Shown one piece after another: positions 25,541 to 33,583 of a DNA stretch of 37,334 bases. Below the pieces are notes generated by a model that worked only from the letters and a program-made list of their open reading frames with translations, searched no databases and had not been told where the DNA came from. Within the stretch, counting starts at the first letter, position 1, and every line of letters begins with the position of its first letter. Position numbers and translations under genes: made by a program. This stretch comes from an uncultured Caulobacterales bacterium (GTDB taxonomy: Bacteria; Pseudomonadota; Alphaproteobacteria; Caulobacterales; Maricaulaceae), in contig CALDTL010000136.1 of assembly GCA_937923965.1 (NCBI GenBank), forward strand, positions 1-37,334, written 5' to 3'.

Positions 25541-25977
25541 AAACAGTTATCTTTGATATTGATGGGACGCTGGCGGACATTGAACATCGCCGCGGGTTTC
25601 TGGACGGGCTGCGCCCGGACTGGCGGCGTTTTAATGCGGCGATGGGGGATGACACGCCGAATCTCCCAATTGCGAATTTGTATAAGGTGCTCTGGAAGAG
25701 CGGCGTGTATGATTTGCAAATCGTCACAGGCCGAAATGAGGCGTTTCGCAAAGTTACAGAAACATGGCTGACATGGAATGAAATTCCGTTCAACCGGGTC
25801 TTAATGCGCGCCGACAAAGACCAGCGCCCCGATAATATCATCAAGGGCGAAATCCTAGAGCAGCTCCGCGCGGAAGACCGAGATATCGCTTTCGCAGTCG
25901 ACGACCGCCAACAAGTCGTCGATATGTGGCGCGCCAATGGCGTGACCTGCCTACAATGTGATGTTGGGGATTTTTAG
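25537..25977 (+). CDS. HAD-family phosphatase similar to the polynucleotide 3'-phosphatase domain of T4 Pnkp
   Basis: This 146-residue protein starts at TTG, overlapping the preceding TGA (TTGA). DIDGTLAD at residues 7-14 is the HAD motif I: Asp7 is the nucleophile and Asp9 the acid/base. IVTGRNEAFR is motif II, and VDDRQQVVDMWR is motif IV for magnesium. The combination TWLTWNEIPFNRVLMR, then DQRPDNIIK, then VVDMWRANGVTCLQ closely follows the phosphatase half of phage T4 polynucleotide kinase. No kinase P-loop is present. It probably removes 3'-phosphates from nucleic acid or nucleotides in the cytoplasm; the exact substrate is unproven. Confidence 0.82.
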   Translation: MKTVIFDIDGTLADIEHRRGFLDGLRPDWRRFNAAMGDDTPNLPIANLYKVLWKSGVYDLQIVTGRNEAFRKVTETWLTWNEIPFNRVLMRADKDQRPDNIIKGEILEQLRAEDRDIAFAVDDRQQVVDMWRANGVTCLQCDVGDF

Positions 25978-26074
25978 GGCGATAGCCTAGAGATTGCTCT
26001 GCGTCCCAAGAGACTGACGACCGCAAAGGAGACAAAGAGTGCCGCAAAATATGCGCCACTCTATTTGAGCCGTC

Positions 26075-26551
26075 CTAGAATTTCTTATGCTTGTGTTTTG
26101 GGCCCTTTTTCGCATGACCTTTGCCCGGGTTTGTGCCGAAAACAGGATGGCTTTTCCGGCGGCCATCGAACCCATAATATGGATCTTGGCTGCCGATTTG
26201 AATAGAGACAAAGCCGTATTGATCATCGCGATACCGGCGATAGGCACGGCCATCGTGCTTGTAATACTCACCTGGGCGATGGGCGTAGCGTCGGCGCAGT
26301 TCGTCGTCATTATCTAATCCGCTGCCGATAATATATCCCAGCGTTCCGCCAACCAGTCCACCAATAACTTTGCCTTCGGTGTCCGAGCCCTTTTTATCGA
26401 CTTCGCCGCCAATGATTGTTCCAGCCGCTCCGCCGATGATCGCGCCGAGCGCTTCTTCCGTGCTTTGCGCCTGCGCAGGGGCAGCGGCGAGGCTCATGAC
26501 GCTGATAATGGCGATTAAGCTTAGGGGTTTTGCTAAGGATGTGGGGGTCAT
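26075..26551 (-). CDS. Secreted glycine-zipper protein
   Basis: This 158-residue protein has a signal peptide (about 1-28, ending AQA-QS). Two glycine-zipper helices follow at about 35-50 and 62-78 (GAIIGGAAGTIIGGEVDKKG, then GLVGGTLGYIIGSG). The rest is a basic, Tyr/Arg-rich and finally Lys/His-rich tail (GKGHAKKGPKHKHKKF). This resembles the 2TM glycine-zipper envelope proteins of the SlyB/RcnB-like group. No lipobox cysteine is present. It is likely periplasmic or outer-membrane associated. The stop region is convergent with the phosphatase gene. Confidence 0.8.
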   Translation of the reverse strand: MTPTSLAKPLSLIAIISVMSLAAAPAQAQSTEEALGAIIGGAAGTIIGGEVDKKGSDTEGKVIGGLVGGTLGYIIGSGLDNDDELRRRYAHRPGEYYKHDGRAYRRYRDDQYGFVSIQIGSQDPYYGFDGRRKSHPVFGTNPGKGHAKKGPKHKHKKF

Positions 26552-26725
26552 GATCTTCTCTTTTTCGGTTTCAATTTTTTCAATAAATACTCAGCCCGAG
26601 AAAATTCTCTTTAGCCAATGTGCTATTTACGTGACATGAACGTAGGGAGTTTTTCTGGAGGGGAGTCTTGCGCCCCAAATTTAATATACAGACTTAATAT
26701 CCGGATTGGAGATATTGGCTTGCCC

Positions 26726-28291
26726 TCACAATTGCGCTGCGGCCCAACTCGCGCCTAGGGCTATCGCCGCGCCAATCCCCGCATAAGCAATCGGGCGGAG
26801 GGCGTCTCTTTTGCGGGGTTTAGCCGCAGCCATGGGACGGTTCGTGGAGAGGTCGATCTCCCCGTCCGCCCAAGCTTTTGCGAGCTTGGCAATATTATCT
26901 GTCGCGTCGGGCAGGACAGACAGCGTCCGCCGAGTTTTGCCAATCCCGTCGAGGAAATCATTTAAGTAACGCTCTGGCCCGAGCTCTCTTCGCACGGCTT
27001 TTGTGACGATGGGCCGAGAGGCTTCCCACATATCAAATTCGGGATCGAGGCGGCGCGCGACGCCTTCGGCCTGCATCATGGTTTTCTGCAGCAAGATAAG
27101 CTGCGGCTGAAGCTCCATGTCAAAGATTTCGGTGATCTCAAGCAGCTGCATCAACACTTTGGCCATAGACACGTCTTCGGCTTTCTTCCCGAAAATAGGC
27201 TCCCCAACGGCGCGCAGAGCCGAGGCAAATTCTTCGACACTATGATGCGGCGGGACATAACCAATATCAAAATGCACTTCCGCAATTTTATAGTAATCGC
27301 GTTGCAGAAAGCCAAAGAGCGTATCGATCTCAAACCGAATTTCTTCCTCGCCGAGGCGGCCCAGAATACCGAAATCCAGCAGAACGAGCTGCCCGTCCTT
27401 ATCCATGATCAAATTCCCCTCGTGCATATCCGCGTGAAAGACGCCATATTCAAATGTCGAGGCGAGGAAGGATTGAATGACTTGGGTCGCGAGCGCATTT
27501 TTCTGCGCTTCTGGCAGAACGAGAATTTCATCGGACGACAGGGCAGTGCCGTCGATCCATTCACTGACAAGGATATCTTTCCCGACAAGATCCCAATGCA
27601 GCTTTGGCACGCGGAAGAGGCCGGTATCGTCGGCAACCTCTGCTAGTTCGCTTTGCGCGGCGGCTTCAAGGCGCAGGTCGAGCTCGAGCATCACTGCGCG
27701 GCGAGCTTCGGCCACGAAATCTTTGGGCCGAAGGCGACGCAGTTTCGGCACAGCGCCGTGGGCCAGTTTCGCAACCAACGCGATGGTGTCCATGTCTCGG
27801 GTCATGCGGGTGTGTATTTTCGGCCGCAGGACTTTGACCGCGACTGTTTCGCCGGAATGCAGCACGCCCTTATGGACTTGCGCCACCGAGGCCGCTGCGA
27901 CGGGTTCCGAGAGGGAGGCGAGATGTTTAGACCACGGTGCCCCCCATTCCGCCGCCATCATCTCTTCGGCCTTTTTCATCGGGAAGGGCGGGACTTTATC
28001 TTTCAAGACCGATAGACCCCGCGCAAATTCTACGTCGAACATATCGCCCCGCGTTGCGAGGACTTGGCCGAATTTAATATAGGCCGGCCCAAGGTCCTGG
28101 AGGGCGCGGGCGAAACGCTCGCCCGCATTACCTTTGCGGTTTCCAAAAGAGAAAATACGGCTAATGCCGCCGATGACGCGAACGGGCCAGGGCACAAGCG
28201 GGGCGTATTCGACAGGTACGAGGGCGTCGTGGCGGATTAAAACCCACGCCGTGCGCAAAAGCCGGAAAAATGTCATGAGACGTTTAAACAT
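26726..28291 (-). CDS. ubiB: UbiB-type atypical kinase/ATPase of ubiquinone synthesis
   Basis: This 521-residue protein of the ABC1/ADCK/UbiB family assists ubiquinone biosynthesis. The family motifs are clear: YIKFGQVLATRGDMF (the KxGQ helix covering the active site), the alanine-rich loop VAAASVAQVHKG, the ATP lysine in VAVKVLRP, HADMHEGNLIMDKDG (catalytic loop) and LLDFG (metal-binding DFG). The C-terminus ends in one hydrophobic anchor, about 500-520 (IAYAGIGAAIALGASWAAA), placing it at the inner membrane. ubiE is not seen beside it in this window, though ubiE-ubiB-coaBC-dut is a frequent alphaproteobacterial grouping. Confidence 0.92.
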   Translation of the reverse strand: MFKRLMTFFRLLRTAWVLIRHDALVPVEYAPLVPWPVRVIGGISRIFSFGNRKGNAGERFARALQDLGPAYIKFGQVLATRGDMFDVEFARGLSVLKDKVPPFPMKKAEEMMAAEWGAPWSKHLASLSEPVAAASVAQVHKGVLHSGETVAVKVLRPKIHTRMTRDMDTIALVAKLAHGAVPKLRRLRPKDFVAEARRAVMLELDLRLEAAAQSELAEVADDTGLFRVPKLHWDLVGKDILVSEWIDGTALSSDEILVLPEAQKNALATQVIQSFLASTFEYGVFHADMHEGNLIMDKDGQLVLLDFGILGRLGEEEIRFEIDTLFGFLQRDYYKIAEVHFDIGYVPPHHSVEEFASALRAVGEPIFGKKAEDVSMAKVLMQLLEITEIFDMELQPQLILLQKTMMQAEGVARRLDPEFDMWEASRPIVTKAVRRELGPERYLNDFLDGIGKTRRTLSVLPDATDNIAKLAKAWADGEIDLSTNRPMAAAKPRKRDALRPIAYAGIGAAIALGASWAAAQL

Positions 28292-28362
28292 ATTGCGCTT
28301 ATAGGGCCGTCCGGCACGCGGGCATAGCAGCGATTTCGCTTAAGAAGTCGCAGTTAGATGAG

Positions 28363-29157
28363 TCACATATTCACTTTTAAGGTTTGCGCCCGCATTGCAG
28401 CGCTTACGCGGTCAGAGACATCCAATTTAATAAAGATTGCCTTCAAATATCCTGACACTGTATTGGGTGATATTTTTAAGATATCTGCGATTTCTTGATT
28501 TGTTTTGCCAAACGCGACTAGGCTCAAGACTTGGTCTTGTCGGTCGGTTAATTGAACTGGTGCTTGAAGCTTTTGGATCATCAAACAGAATTGAATATGA
28601 AAATACTGAGCCAAGCCTTGCAATTGAAGCTGAATGTAAGGACCAGTTTCTGTCTTGTCCAAGCCTCCGCCTAAGAACATGTAACCTCGCCTGAAATTTG
28701 GGCCATACAGAGGGATGCAGAGACCATCGCCTGTCAAGTTTATAATCTTCCGAACCGAGTCGCTGGCCTTGTTCTTTGAGATAATTGGATCAGAGATTAA
28801 ATCTGACAGCCAAATGCTTTGGGATTTCGTAAACACAGCCCGAGGTGCAGGGTCTGAGTTGTGTGAGCTCAATTCGTTGTAATAGTCCATAATTTTCGGA
28901 GGTAAATTGTGATTGTAGAAACGGCCAATGTGGCCGTAATCAACCGCACCTACAGATGGAAAATGATGGTAGCTCGCGAGGTCTACGGGCATGAGTTCTA
29001 TGGCCGAATGGAACAAGCTCTCCAATGTTGTGGCGCTGTTTATGGCATCTACAATCTCTGATATTAGAGACGGGTTTAGAGACGCTAGGCTTGCCACTTG
29101 TCCAGAAAACTCTGCGTCTGAACGGGCATGGGCTGGGATGTCTTTAATCGCTTCCAC
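28363..29157 (-). CDS. LuxR-family regulator with autoinducer-binding-like domain, no LuxI nearby
   Basis: This 264-residue regulator starts at GTG, with GGGAG about ten bases upstream; the next internal Met is far into the protein. Residues about 45-185 resemble the acyl-homoserine-lactone-binding domain. Conserved features visible are an Asp-Pro in NSDPAPRAVFTKSQSIW, the following Trp, and GDGLCIPLYGP. Residues about 198-260 are a GerE/LuxR helix-turn-helix (LTDRQDQVLSLVAFGKTNQEIADIL...SGYLKAIFIKLDVSDR). No LuxI-type synthase occurs in the window, so it is a LuxR solo that may sense a foreign or different signal. It is divergent from nrdB across 416 bases. Confidence 0.88.
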   Translation of the reverse strand: MEAIKDIPAHARSDAEFSGQVASLASLNPSLISEIVDAINSATTLESLFHSAIELMPVDLASYHHFPSVGAVDYGHIGRFYNHNLPPKIMDYYNELSSHNSDPAPRAVFTKSQSIWLSDLISDPIISKNKASDSVRKIINLTGDGLCIPLYGPNFRRGYMFLGGGLDKTETGPYIQLQLQGLAQYFHIQFCLMIQKLQAPVQLTDRQDQVLSLVAFGKTNQEIADILKISPNTVSGYLKAIFIKLDVSDRVSAAMRAQTLKVNM

Positions 29158-29573
29158 TTCCTAATTCTCCCTATACACAACCCAACAACGTCCAAAGATA
29201 CCGATAGGTTCCCTGATAAATTATCTTATTAATTATACCTCCCATAGGGCTGAGCTTCATTCAGGATTCCGGGGGCTCCCAAGGTAACATGGGTTAGCGA
29301 CATTTTTGCGAGGACAATTTGACTGTAAGGGTAGCGCGCGCGGCGGCACGCTGACTTGATTTTCTGTGTAAAACTTCTGTACTTTTTGACGCATGTCGAA
29401 ATGTTTGCTTGCGCAGCAATGGACACTAGATGTAGTGGATGACCTAAGGAAAGGCGGTATATGTGGCGTGTCGGGCGACCGTCAGGATATGAAATACCGT
29501 AATTTCAAGCGTTTGAATAAAGACGGGGCTGGCTTTACGCTGTTCCAGGTAAAAGAATCATGGGAGCCGAATA
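29158..29573. other. Intergenic region between luxR-type gene and nrdB
   Basis: This 416-base gap holds the promoters of the two divergent genes. TTGACGC at 29386-29392 fits the -35 of alphaproteobacterial housekeeping promoters, and an NrdR-like box lies at 29423-29438. The LuxR side is AT-rich (around 29215-29240), but I see no clear lux-box palindrome. A 67-codon frame in this gap looks non-coding. Confidence 0.6.
29423..29438. promoter_or_regulatory. NrdR-box-like site upstream of nrdB
   Basis: ACACTAGATGTAGTGG is a near-palindrome (ACACTA...TAGTG) that matches the known NrdR consensus acaCwAtATaTwGtgt at most positions. It lies 136 bases before nrdB and just downstream of a TTGACGC -35-like element. 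NrdR represses ribonucleotide reductase genes when dATP is high. A second box at helical spacing is not obvious. Confidence 0.62.
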
Positions 29574-30617
29574 ATGGGAAAAATGGGTCATTTTGAAAAA
29601 TCGAAGTCAGGTCTGCTCTTGCCGTCCGTGTCTTATAAGCCTTTCCGTTATCCGTGGGCGTATGATTTCTGGCAAAAGCAACAGCAAGTCCACTGGATGC
29701 CTGAGGAGGTGCCTCTGGGAGAAGACCTTAAAGATTGGTCCGGCAATCTCACTGACGTTGAGAAAAACTTACTAACGCAAATCTTCCGCTTTTTCACGCA
29801 ATCCGATGTCGAGGTCGGCGCGAATTACATGGAAAACTACATGCCGCTCTTCAAACCTGTTGAAGTTCGCATGATGCTCGCGGCTTTTTCTAATATGGAA
29901 ACCATTCATATCGCGGCCTATGCGCTTTTACTGGAAACCATTGGTATGCCTGACAGCGAGTTCTCTGCCTTTATGGAATATGAGGAGATGGCGGCCAAGC
30001 ATGACTATTTAGGTAAATTTGGTGTCGACACGGAAAAAGACATCCTGACGTCCATGGCGGTATTTGGCGGCTTTACCGAAGGGCTGCAGCTCTTTGCCTC
30101 TTTCGCAATGTTGATGAATTTCCCGCGCCTCAATAAGATGAAGGGTATGGGCCAAATTGTGACTTGGTCTATTCGCGATGAGAGCCTGCATTGCGAAGGT
30201 ATGATCAAGCTCTTCCACACATTCGCGCAGGAAACTGGCGCGCTGACCAAAGATGTCGAAGACGACATCATTGATTGCTGCAAAACAGTCGTGAAGTTGG
30301 AAGATAAATTTATCGATTTGGCCTTTGAGATGGGCCCTGTTGAGGGCATGACCTCCGAGGATATCAAACGCTATATTCGTTACATTGCGGATTGGCGTCT
30401 GGGACAGTTAGGTCTGCCGAAAGTTTATGGTATTGAAGAGCATCCGCTCCCATGGCTGTCAGAGATTACAAACGGTGTGGAACATGCGAATTTCTTTGAA
30501 GCACGCGCGACGGAATATGCCAAAGGTGCAACGATTGGAACTTGGCACGGAGAAGAAGGTGTATGGGATAAATTTGCGGAATTTCGAAAAGACCAATCAT
30601 TTTCACCGGTAGAATAA
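29574..30617 (+). CDS. nrdB: Class I ribonucleotide reductase small (radical) subunit
   Basis: This 347-residue R2 subunit holds the diiron-tyrosyl radical used by NrdA to reduce ribonucleotides. The metal ligands can be assigned as Asp78, Glu109, His112, Glu169, Glu203 and His206, from QSDVEVG, METIH, GFTEG and RDESLH. The radical tyrosine is Tyr116 in ETIHIAAY. The ATG at 29574 is preceded by GGGAG. The C-terminal tail (FRKDQSFSPVE) would bind NrdA. nrdA is not in the window and there is no gene directly upstream, so nrdB is transcribed alone, likely under NrdR. A strong terminator follows. Confidence 0.96.
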   Translation: MGKMGHFEKSKSGLLLPSVSYKPFRYPWAYDFWQKQQQVHWMPEEVPLGEDLKDWSGNLTDVEKNLLTQIFRFFTQSDVEVGANYMENYMPLFKPVEVRMMLAAFSNMETIHIAAYALLLETIGMPDSEFSAFMEYEEMAAKHDYLGKFGVDTEKDILTSMAVFGGFTEGLQLFASFAMLMNFPRLNKMKGMGQIVTWSIRDESLHCEGMIKLFHTFAQETGALTKDVEDDIIDCCKTVVKLEDKFIDLAFEMGPVEGMTSEDIKRYIRYIADWRLGQLGLPKVYGIEEHPLPWLSEITNGVEHANFFEARATEYAKGATIGTWHGEEGVWDKFAEFRKDQSFSPVE

Positions 30618-30644
30618 ACTCTGGCTTATGTTTTAGATTGTTCA

Positions 30645-30670
30645 GACTCCGCTTTGGCGGGGTCTTTTTT
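30645..30670 (+). terminator. Intrinsic terminator after nrdB
   Basis: GACTCCGC pairs with GCGGGGTC (one G-T wobble) around a TTTG loop and is followed by six T's. It lies 27 bases after the nrdB stop, separating it from the phosphatase gene. Confidence 0.9.
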
Positions 30671-30731
30671 GTGGGCCGCTGCGTATTCACCCTGAAAGAA
30701 AAATCCAGCCTTTAGAGAGCATAGACAGGTC

Positions 30732-31547
30732 ATGTCCCTAATTCCGTTCGAAAATCGTAATTATGATTTTCAATCTATATATAATTTCCGCGACTTCGGT
30801 GGATATGCCGGCCAAGATGGCCGTCCGGTTAAGACTGGGCGTTTGTTTCGGTCTGCGCATTTGGCTGCTTTAAGTCCGGAAGATGTCAGTGCGATAGGTG
30901 ATTTAGATATTCATCTTATTGTTGATCTCCGCCATGCACCGGAACGGGTCAAACAGCCCTCCCGTTTTCCGACGCCGCAGCCTCATGTGCATGAATATCC
31001 AGATGGGCCCAAGGGAAAGACAGCCAAAGTCGCACCGCATGAAGCATTTTTAGAGCATGAACTATACACAGCTGCGGATGCCCATGGTTATATGATGCGC
31101 TCCTATACAGCGCGCCCCCATGACGCGGGTTTTCAGAAAATATTTGCAGATACGATTCGGTTTATGGCCGCTGCTGAAGACGCAGCCGCTGCGGGTGTTT
31201 TGGTGCATTGCGCCGCCGGCAAAGATCGTACCGGAACGTTATGTGCGCTCATCCAAAGCACACTAGGTGTTTCCCGCGAAGATATTATGGCGGATTATAT
31301 GATGACCCTAAAGGCCGTAGATATTGATAAGATAATTGGCCCCGCTGCGGCTATGTTTACCGAGCGTTATGGGCGTTCAATTGATGCAGAGGCAATCTGG
31401 CCCATGTTTGGCGTGATGCCAGAATTTTTGAACGCGGCACTTGATGGCATGCTGGATAGCGCAGGGCGCATTGACTCCTATCTTACGGATAGGCTCAATA
31501 TCGACTTGTCAGATATAGATCGCATGCGAGATCGATATCTCAGTTAA
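30732..31547 (+). CDS. Tyrosine-protein phosphatase, Y_phosphatase3 family
   Basis: This 271-residue protein has the dual-specificity/tyrosine phosphatase loop HCAAGKDRTG, with nucleophile Cys160 and Arg166 (CX5R). It opens with the family pattern IYNFRDFGGYAGQDGRPVKTGRLFRSAHL, and VDLRHAPER supplies the general-acid region. These atypical bacterial phosphatases act on phosphotyrosine and sometimes phosphoinositides. It has no signal peptide, so it is cytoplasmic. It ends two bases before the convergent TadG-like gene stop. The target is unknown. Confidence 0.88.
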   Translation: MSLIPFENRNYDFQSIYNFRDFGGYAGQDGRPVKTGRLFRSAHLAALSPEDVSAIGDLDIHLIVDLRHAPERVKQPSRFPTPQPHVHEYPDGPKGKTAKVAPHEAFLEHELYTAADAHGYMMRSYTARPHDAGFQKIFADTIRFMAAAEDAAAAGVLVHCAAGKDRTGTLCALIQSTLGVSREDIMADYMMTLKAVDIDKIIGPAAAMFTERYGRSIDAEAIWPMFGVMPEFLNAALDGMLDSAGRIDSYLTDRLNIDLSDIDRMRDRYLS

Positions 31548-31549
31548 AT

Positions 31550-32218
31550 TTAGCTTGTGACGGCACAGGTTACGTTAGCAAAAGACGTTGCCGTGCAATC
31601 GATAAGACTCCCCGTTCCGTCTTGTATCTGGACAGCATCAGAGCGGCGCGGCTTCAACATGAAGGTTTCTTCCAGTTTAATCTCAGGATCGAAGTAATTG
31701 ATCTCAATGGGCGTATATTTATAGGATAGTCGCGTAACGACGACGCCCGAATTTTCATTTAAAATTTTCGTATCTAATCCTGAAGCATCGAAATTTGTAA
31801 AATTACCAGCAGAGCTGTTGACCCGGATACGTCCGCGCGACTCAGGGGCTTGCCCTGCATCAGGTAGGATAAAGCTCTCAATGTCCATTGAGACTTTAGT
31901 GATATCCTGAACGTTCAAAACTCTGAGGGCTGCTGAGACAATCTCTTCAATCTCTGCGTCTCGAATTTCTGGTTGTTGTGTCGCGAGGTCTCCTGCGACA
32001 TTTGTTGAATGCGAGACACGCCGATCGACGCCAATGGCGGACGCGATTTCCGCAAGACCTAAATACATTCCGATCATAATTGGGGCAATGATTGCAAATT
32101 CGATCGCCGCCACTCCGCTCTCATCATCGCGGAGTTTAAGTGCAATGCGGACCGGATTGATAAATTTCAATCCGCGGACTGCTGGTTTGAGAGCGCTCGA
32201 AGTCAGTAACGAAATCAT
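31550..32218 (-). CDS. TadE/TadG-like pilus assembly protein (downstream copy)
   Basis: The protein has 222 residues from the ATG at 32218, which overlaps the previous stop as ATGA and has GAGGGAAC upstream. The frame extends 15 codons further, but the coupling favours this start. A pseudopilin-like N-terminus, LRDDESGVAAIEFAIIAPIMIGMYLGLAEIA, has the TadE signature: a glutamate in a hydrophobic helix after a basic/acidic segment. The rest is an extracytoplasmic domain with a cysteine pair near the C-terminus. TadE/F proteins are minor pseudopilins of the Flp/Tad system, cut by the prepilin peptidase. Confidence 0.82.
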   Translation of the reverse strand: MISLLTSSALKPAVRGLKFINPVRIALKLRDDESGVAAIEFAIIAPIMIGMYLGLAEIASAIGVDRRVSHSTNVAGDLATQQPEIRDAEIEEIVSAALRVLNVQDITKVSMDIESFILPDAGQAPESRGRIRVNSSAGNFTNFDASGLDTKILNENSGVVVTRLSYKYTPIEINYFDPEIKLEETFMLKPRRSDAVQIQDGTGSLIDCTATSFANVTCAVTS

Positions 32219-32871
32219 GACGGTGTTCCCTCTGAAATTTGAGTTTGAGTATCGCCATCGCATGTGCCGCTCGCTGGGAAGGGCTCATTGCGAAAGGCTG
32301 TGGTTGCCACCATTGTGCGAGCGCCTGAACCTCTTGGGCTGTCCAGGCGGGTCAAGAGCGGCGGAAGGATGAGACGGTAATGCATGACCGACCGGACGAC
32401 CATGGTGTCTCCAGCGGTATTATCAGCGGCAAATAAACCATTGCCGGTTTGCGGCGTCGCATCATCTCCCGTTTGTGTGTCGTCTCGCGGTTGAGCAGGG
32501 GGGATATCTGGCATGACGATTGTCTTGAAACTGTCGCCTTTCACAACATCAATGCGAACATTTTTCCAGCAGTTTCCAAGACCCGTCATATTGCTACACA
32601 CGAGAGCTTTAAATTGGTCGGCTCCGCCGCAAGCTTGGAAATTTCCAACTCGGATATAGCGACCGGCTTCCGATGTGGCGTGAACAAGCGCTGAGTTGAC
32701 GAAAAAAACGATCGCAAGCTCCATGATACCGAAGAGCAGTGCAAAGAATGGCAGCGCGACAAACGCAAACTCTACGGCTGTAGCGCCGTCCTCATTTTTC
32801 TGGAATCGCTTTGCGAAGCGAAGCGCATGCCGTTCCGCACGTTGCATGACTTGGTCTGAAAAAAATCTCAT
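32215..32871 (-). CDS. TadE-like pilus assembly protein (upstream copy)
   Basis: The protein has 218 residues from the ATG at 32871, which GGTGGAG precedes; a longer frame to 32937 is possible. The N-terminus ends in QKNEDGATAVEFAFVALPFF, the TadE-type prepilin helix with its essential glutamate. A globular domain follows with cysteines (QACGG, LVCSNM, GNCWK, TCDGD) likely to form disulfides outside the inner membrane. The gene is coupled by ATGA to a second TadE-like gene, so the two products probably form a pair of minor pseudopilins. A CtrA-type box sits 125 bases upstream. Confidence 0.84.
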   Translation of the reverse strand: MRFFSDQVMQRAERHALRFAKRFQKNEDGATAVEFAFVALPFFALLFGIMELAIVFFVNSALVHATSEAGRYIRVGNFQACGGADQFKALVCSNMTGLGNCWKNVRIDVVKGDSFKTIVMPDIPPAQPRDDTQTGDDATPQTGNGLFAADNTAGDTMVVRSVMHYRLILPPLLTRLDSPRGSGARTMVATTAFRNEPFPASGTCDGDTQTQISEGTPS

Positions 32872-32995
32872 ATATCCCACTCCACCTGAAATCTGCACTG
32901 AGAAAGGATAGCGTTGCGCAACCCACTTTCCCGTCAAAAGACAGTTTGGGACACGTCTTAGCGTTTGGACCTTAATAAAGGCCCAAGAATCCAGT

Positions 32996-33010
32996 TTAAC
33001 GAAAGGTTAA
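32996..33010. promoter_or_regulatory. CtrA-type site TTAA-N7-TTAA upstream of the TadE-like pair
   Basis: TTAACGAAAGGTTAA matches the full CtrA consensus TTAA-N7-TTAA exactly. It lies 125 bases before the TadE-like gene start and just after the stop codon of the CpaC-N-like gene. CtrA is the cell-cycle master regulator of Caulobacter-type bacteria and controls pilus genes there. Confidence 0.6.
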
Positions 33011-33022
33011 TTCCAGTTCGAA

Positions 33023-33583
33023 TTAGTTCGGTCGACGTTGGGTCGTCGGGCCGTTAAATGGAGCTCCGGCGACTTGGCTATCAAAACCAGATGAGTCTGA
33101 TGCACGTGCAGAGCGGGACGCGGTAAAGGCTGGAAAAGTGTCCAACTCCTCTTCTTGGGAGGTGTTATTTCCGATAAAGCTCGTATCGTCGCCAAGCACG
33201 GGCGAAGGACCGCAATAAGGGATGCATGAATAAGTTTCCCGGCTTTTCCCATTATAAAGTCTGACCCCATTGCTCGGCAAAGTATTCACGACATGTAAGT
33301 CGGCGTTCATCATCGTGTTGCCTTTAGAATCTAAAATTATCAGATTTGTTTCGCCAAATCCTCGACCAACGACGAAAAGAATATCGCTGGATTGTACTGT
33401 GACATCCGCAATTTTTGGATTGCCAATTATTACCGAGGCCGCCGCGCTAGGGAGTCTAACGATTTCGGTTTTATTGAGTTCGACCTTAAAACTTTGCGGG
33501 CTTCCAGCCAGAGCTGGGGCAGATAGGCTTCCGGCGAGGAGCCCAAGACCTATATAAAGGGGGATAGATTTCAAAAAACGCAT
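33023..33583 (-). CDS. Stand-alone pilus-formation N-terminal domain protein (CpaC N-terminus-like)
   Basis: This 186-residue secreted protein (signal peptide about 1-26, ALA-GS) contains one domain (about 30-100): VRLPSAAASVIIGNPKIADVTVQSSDILFVVGRGFGETNLIILDS. This is the short N-terminal domain found at the start of CpaC/RcpA secretins, here without BON or secretin parts. The C-terminal 85 residues are Ser/Thr/Asn-rich with a CIPYCGP motif and look disordered. GGAG eight bases upstream supports the start. It is divergent from the pilin genes. It may be an accessory of the secretin channel. Confidence 0.8.
   Translation of the reverse strand: MRFLKSIPLYIGLGLLAGSLSAPALAGSPQSFKVELNKTEIVRLPSAAASVIIGNPKIADVTVQSSDILFVVGRGFGETNLIILDSKGNTMMNADLHVVNTLPSNGVRLYNGKSRETYSCIPYCGPSPVLGDDTSFIGNNTSQEEELDTFPAFTASRSARASDSSGFDSQVAGAPFNGPTTQRRPN

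Noticed and set aside
25987-26310. A 107-codon minus-strand frame overlapping the glycine-zipper gene
   Set aside because: The other frame has a signal peptide and clear glycine-zipper repeats; this one has no family features.
29393-29596. A 67-codon frame just before nrdB
   Set aside because: It has no ribosome site and no recognisable pattern, covers the NrdR-like box and overlaps the nrdB start.
33016-33031. A GTTC-spacer-GTTC repeat resembling the alphaproteobacterial LexA box
   Set aside because: The spacer is six bases, not the required seven, and it overlaps the end of a coding region.
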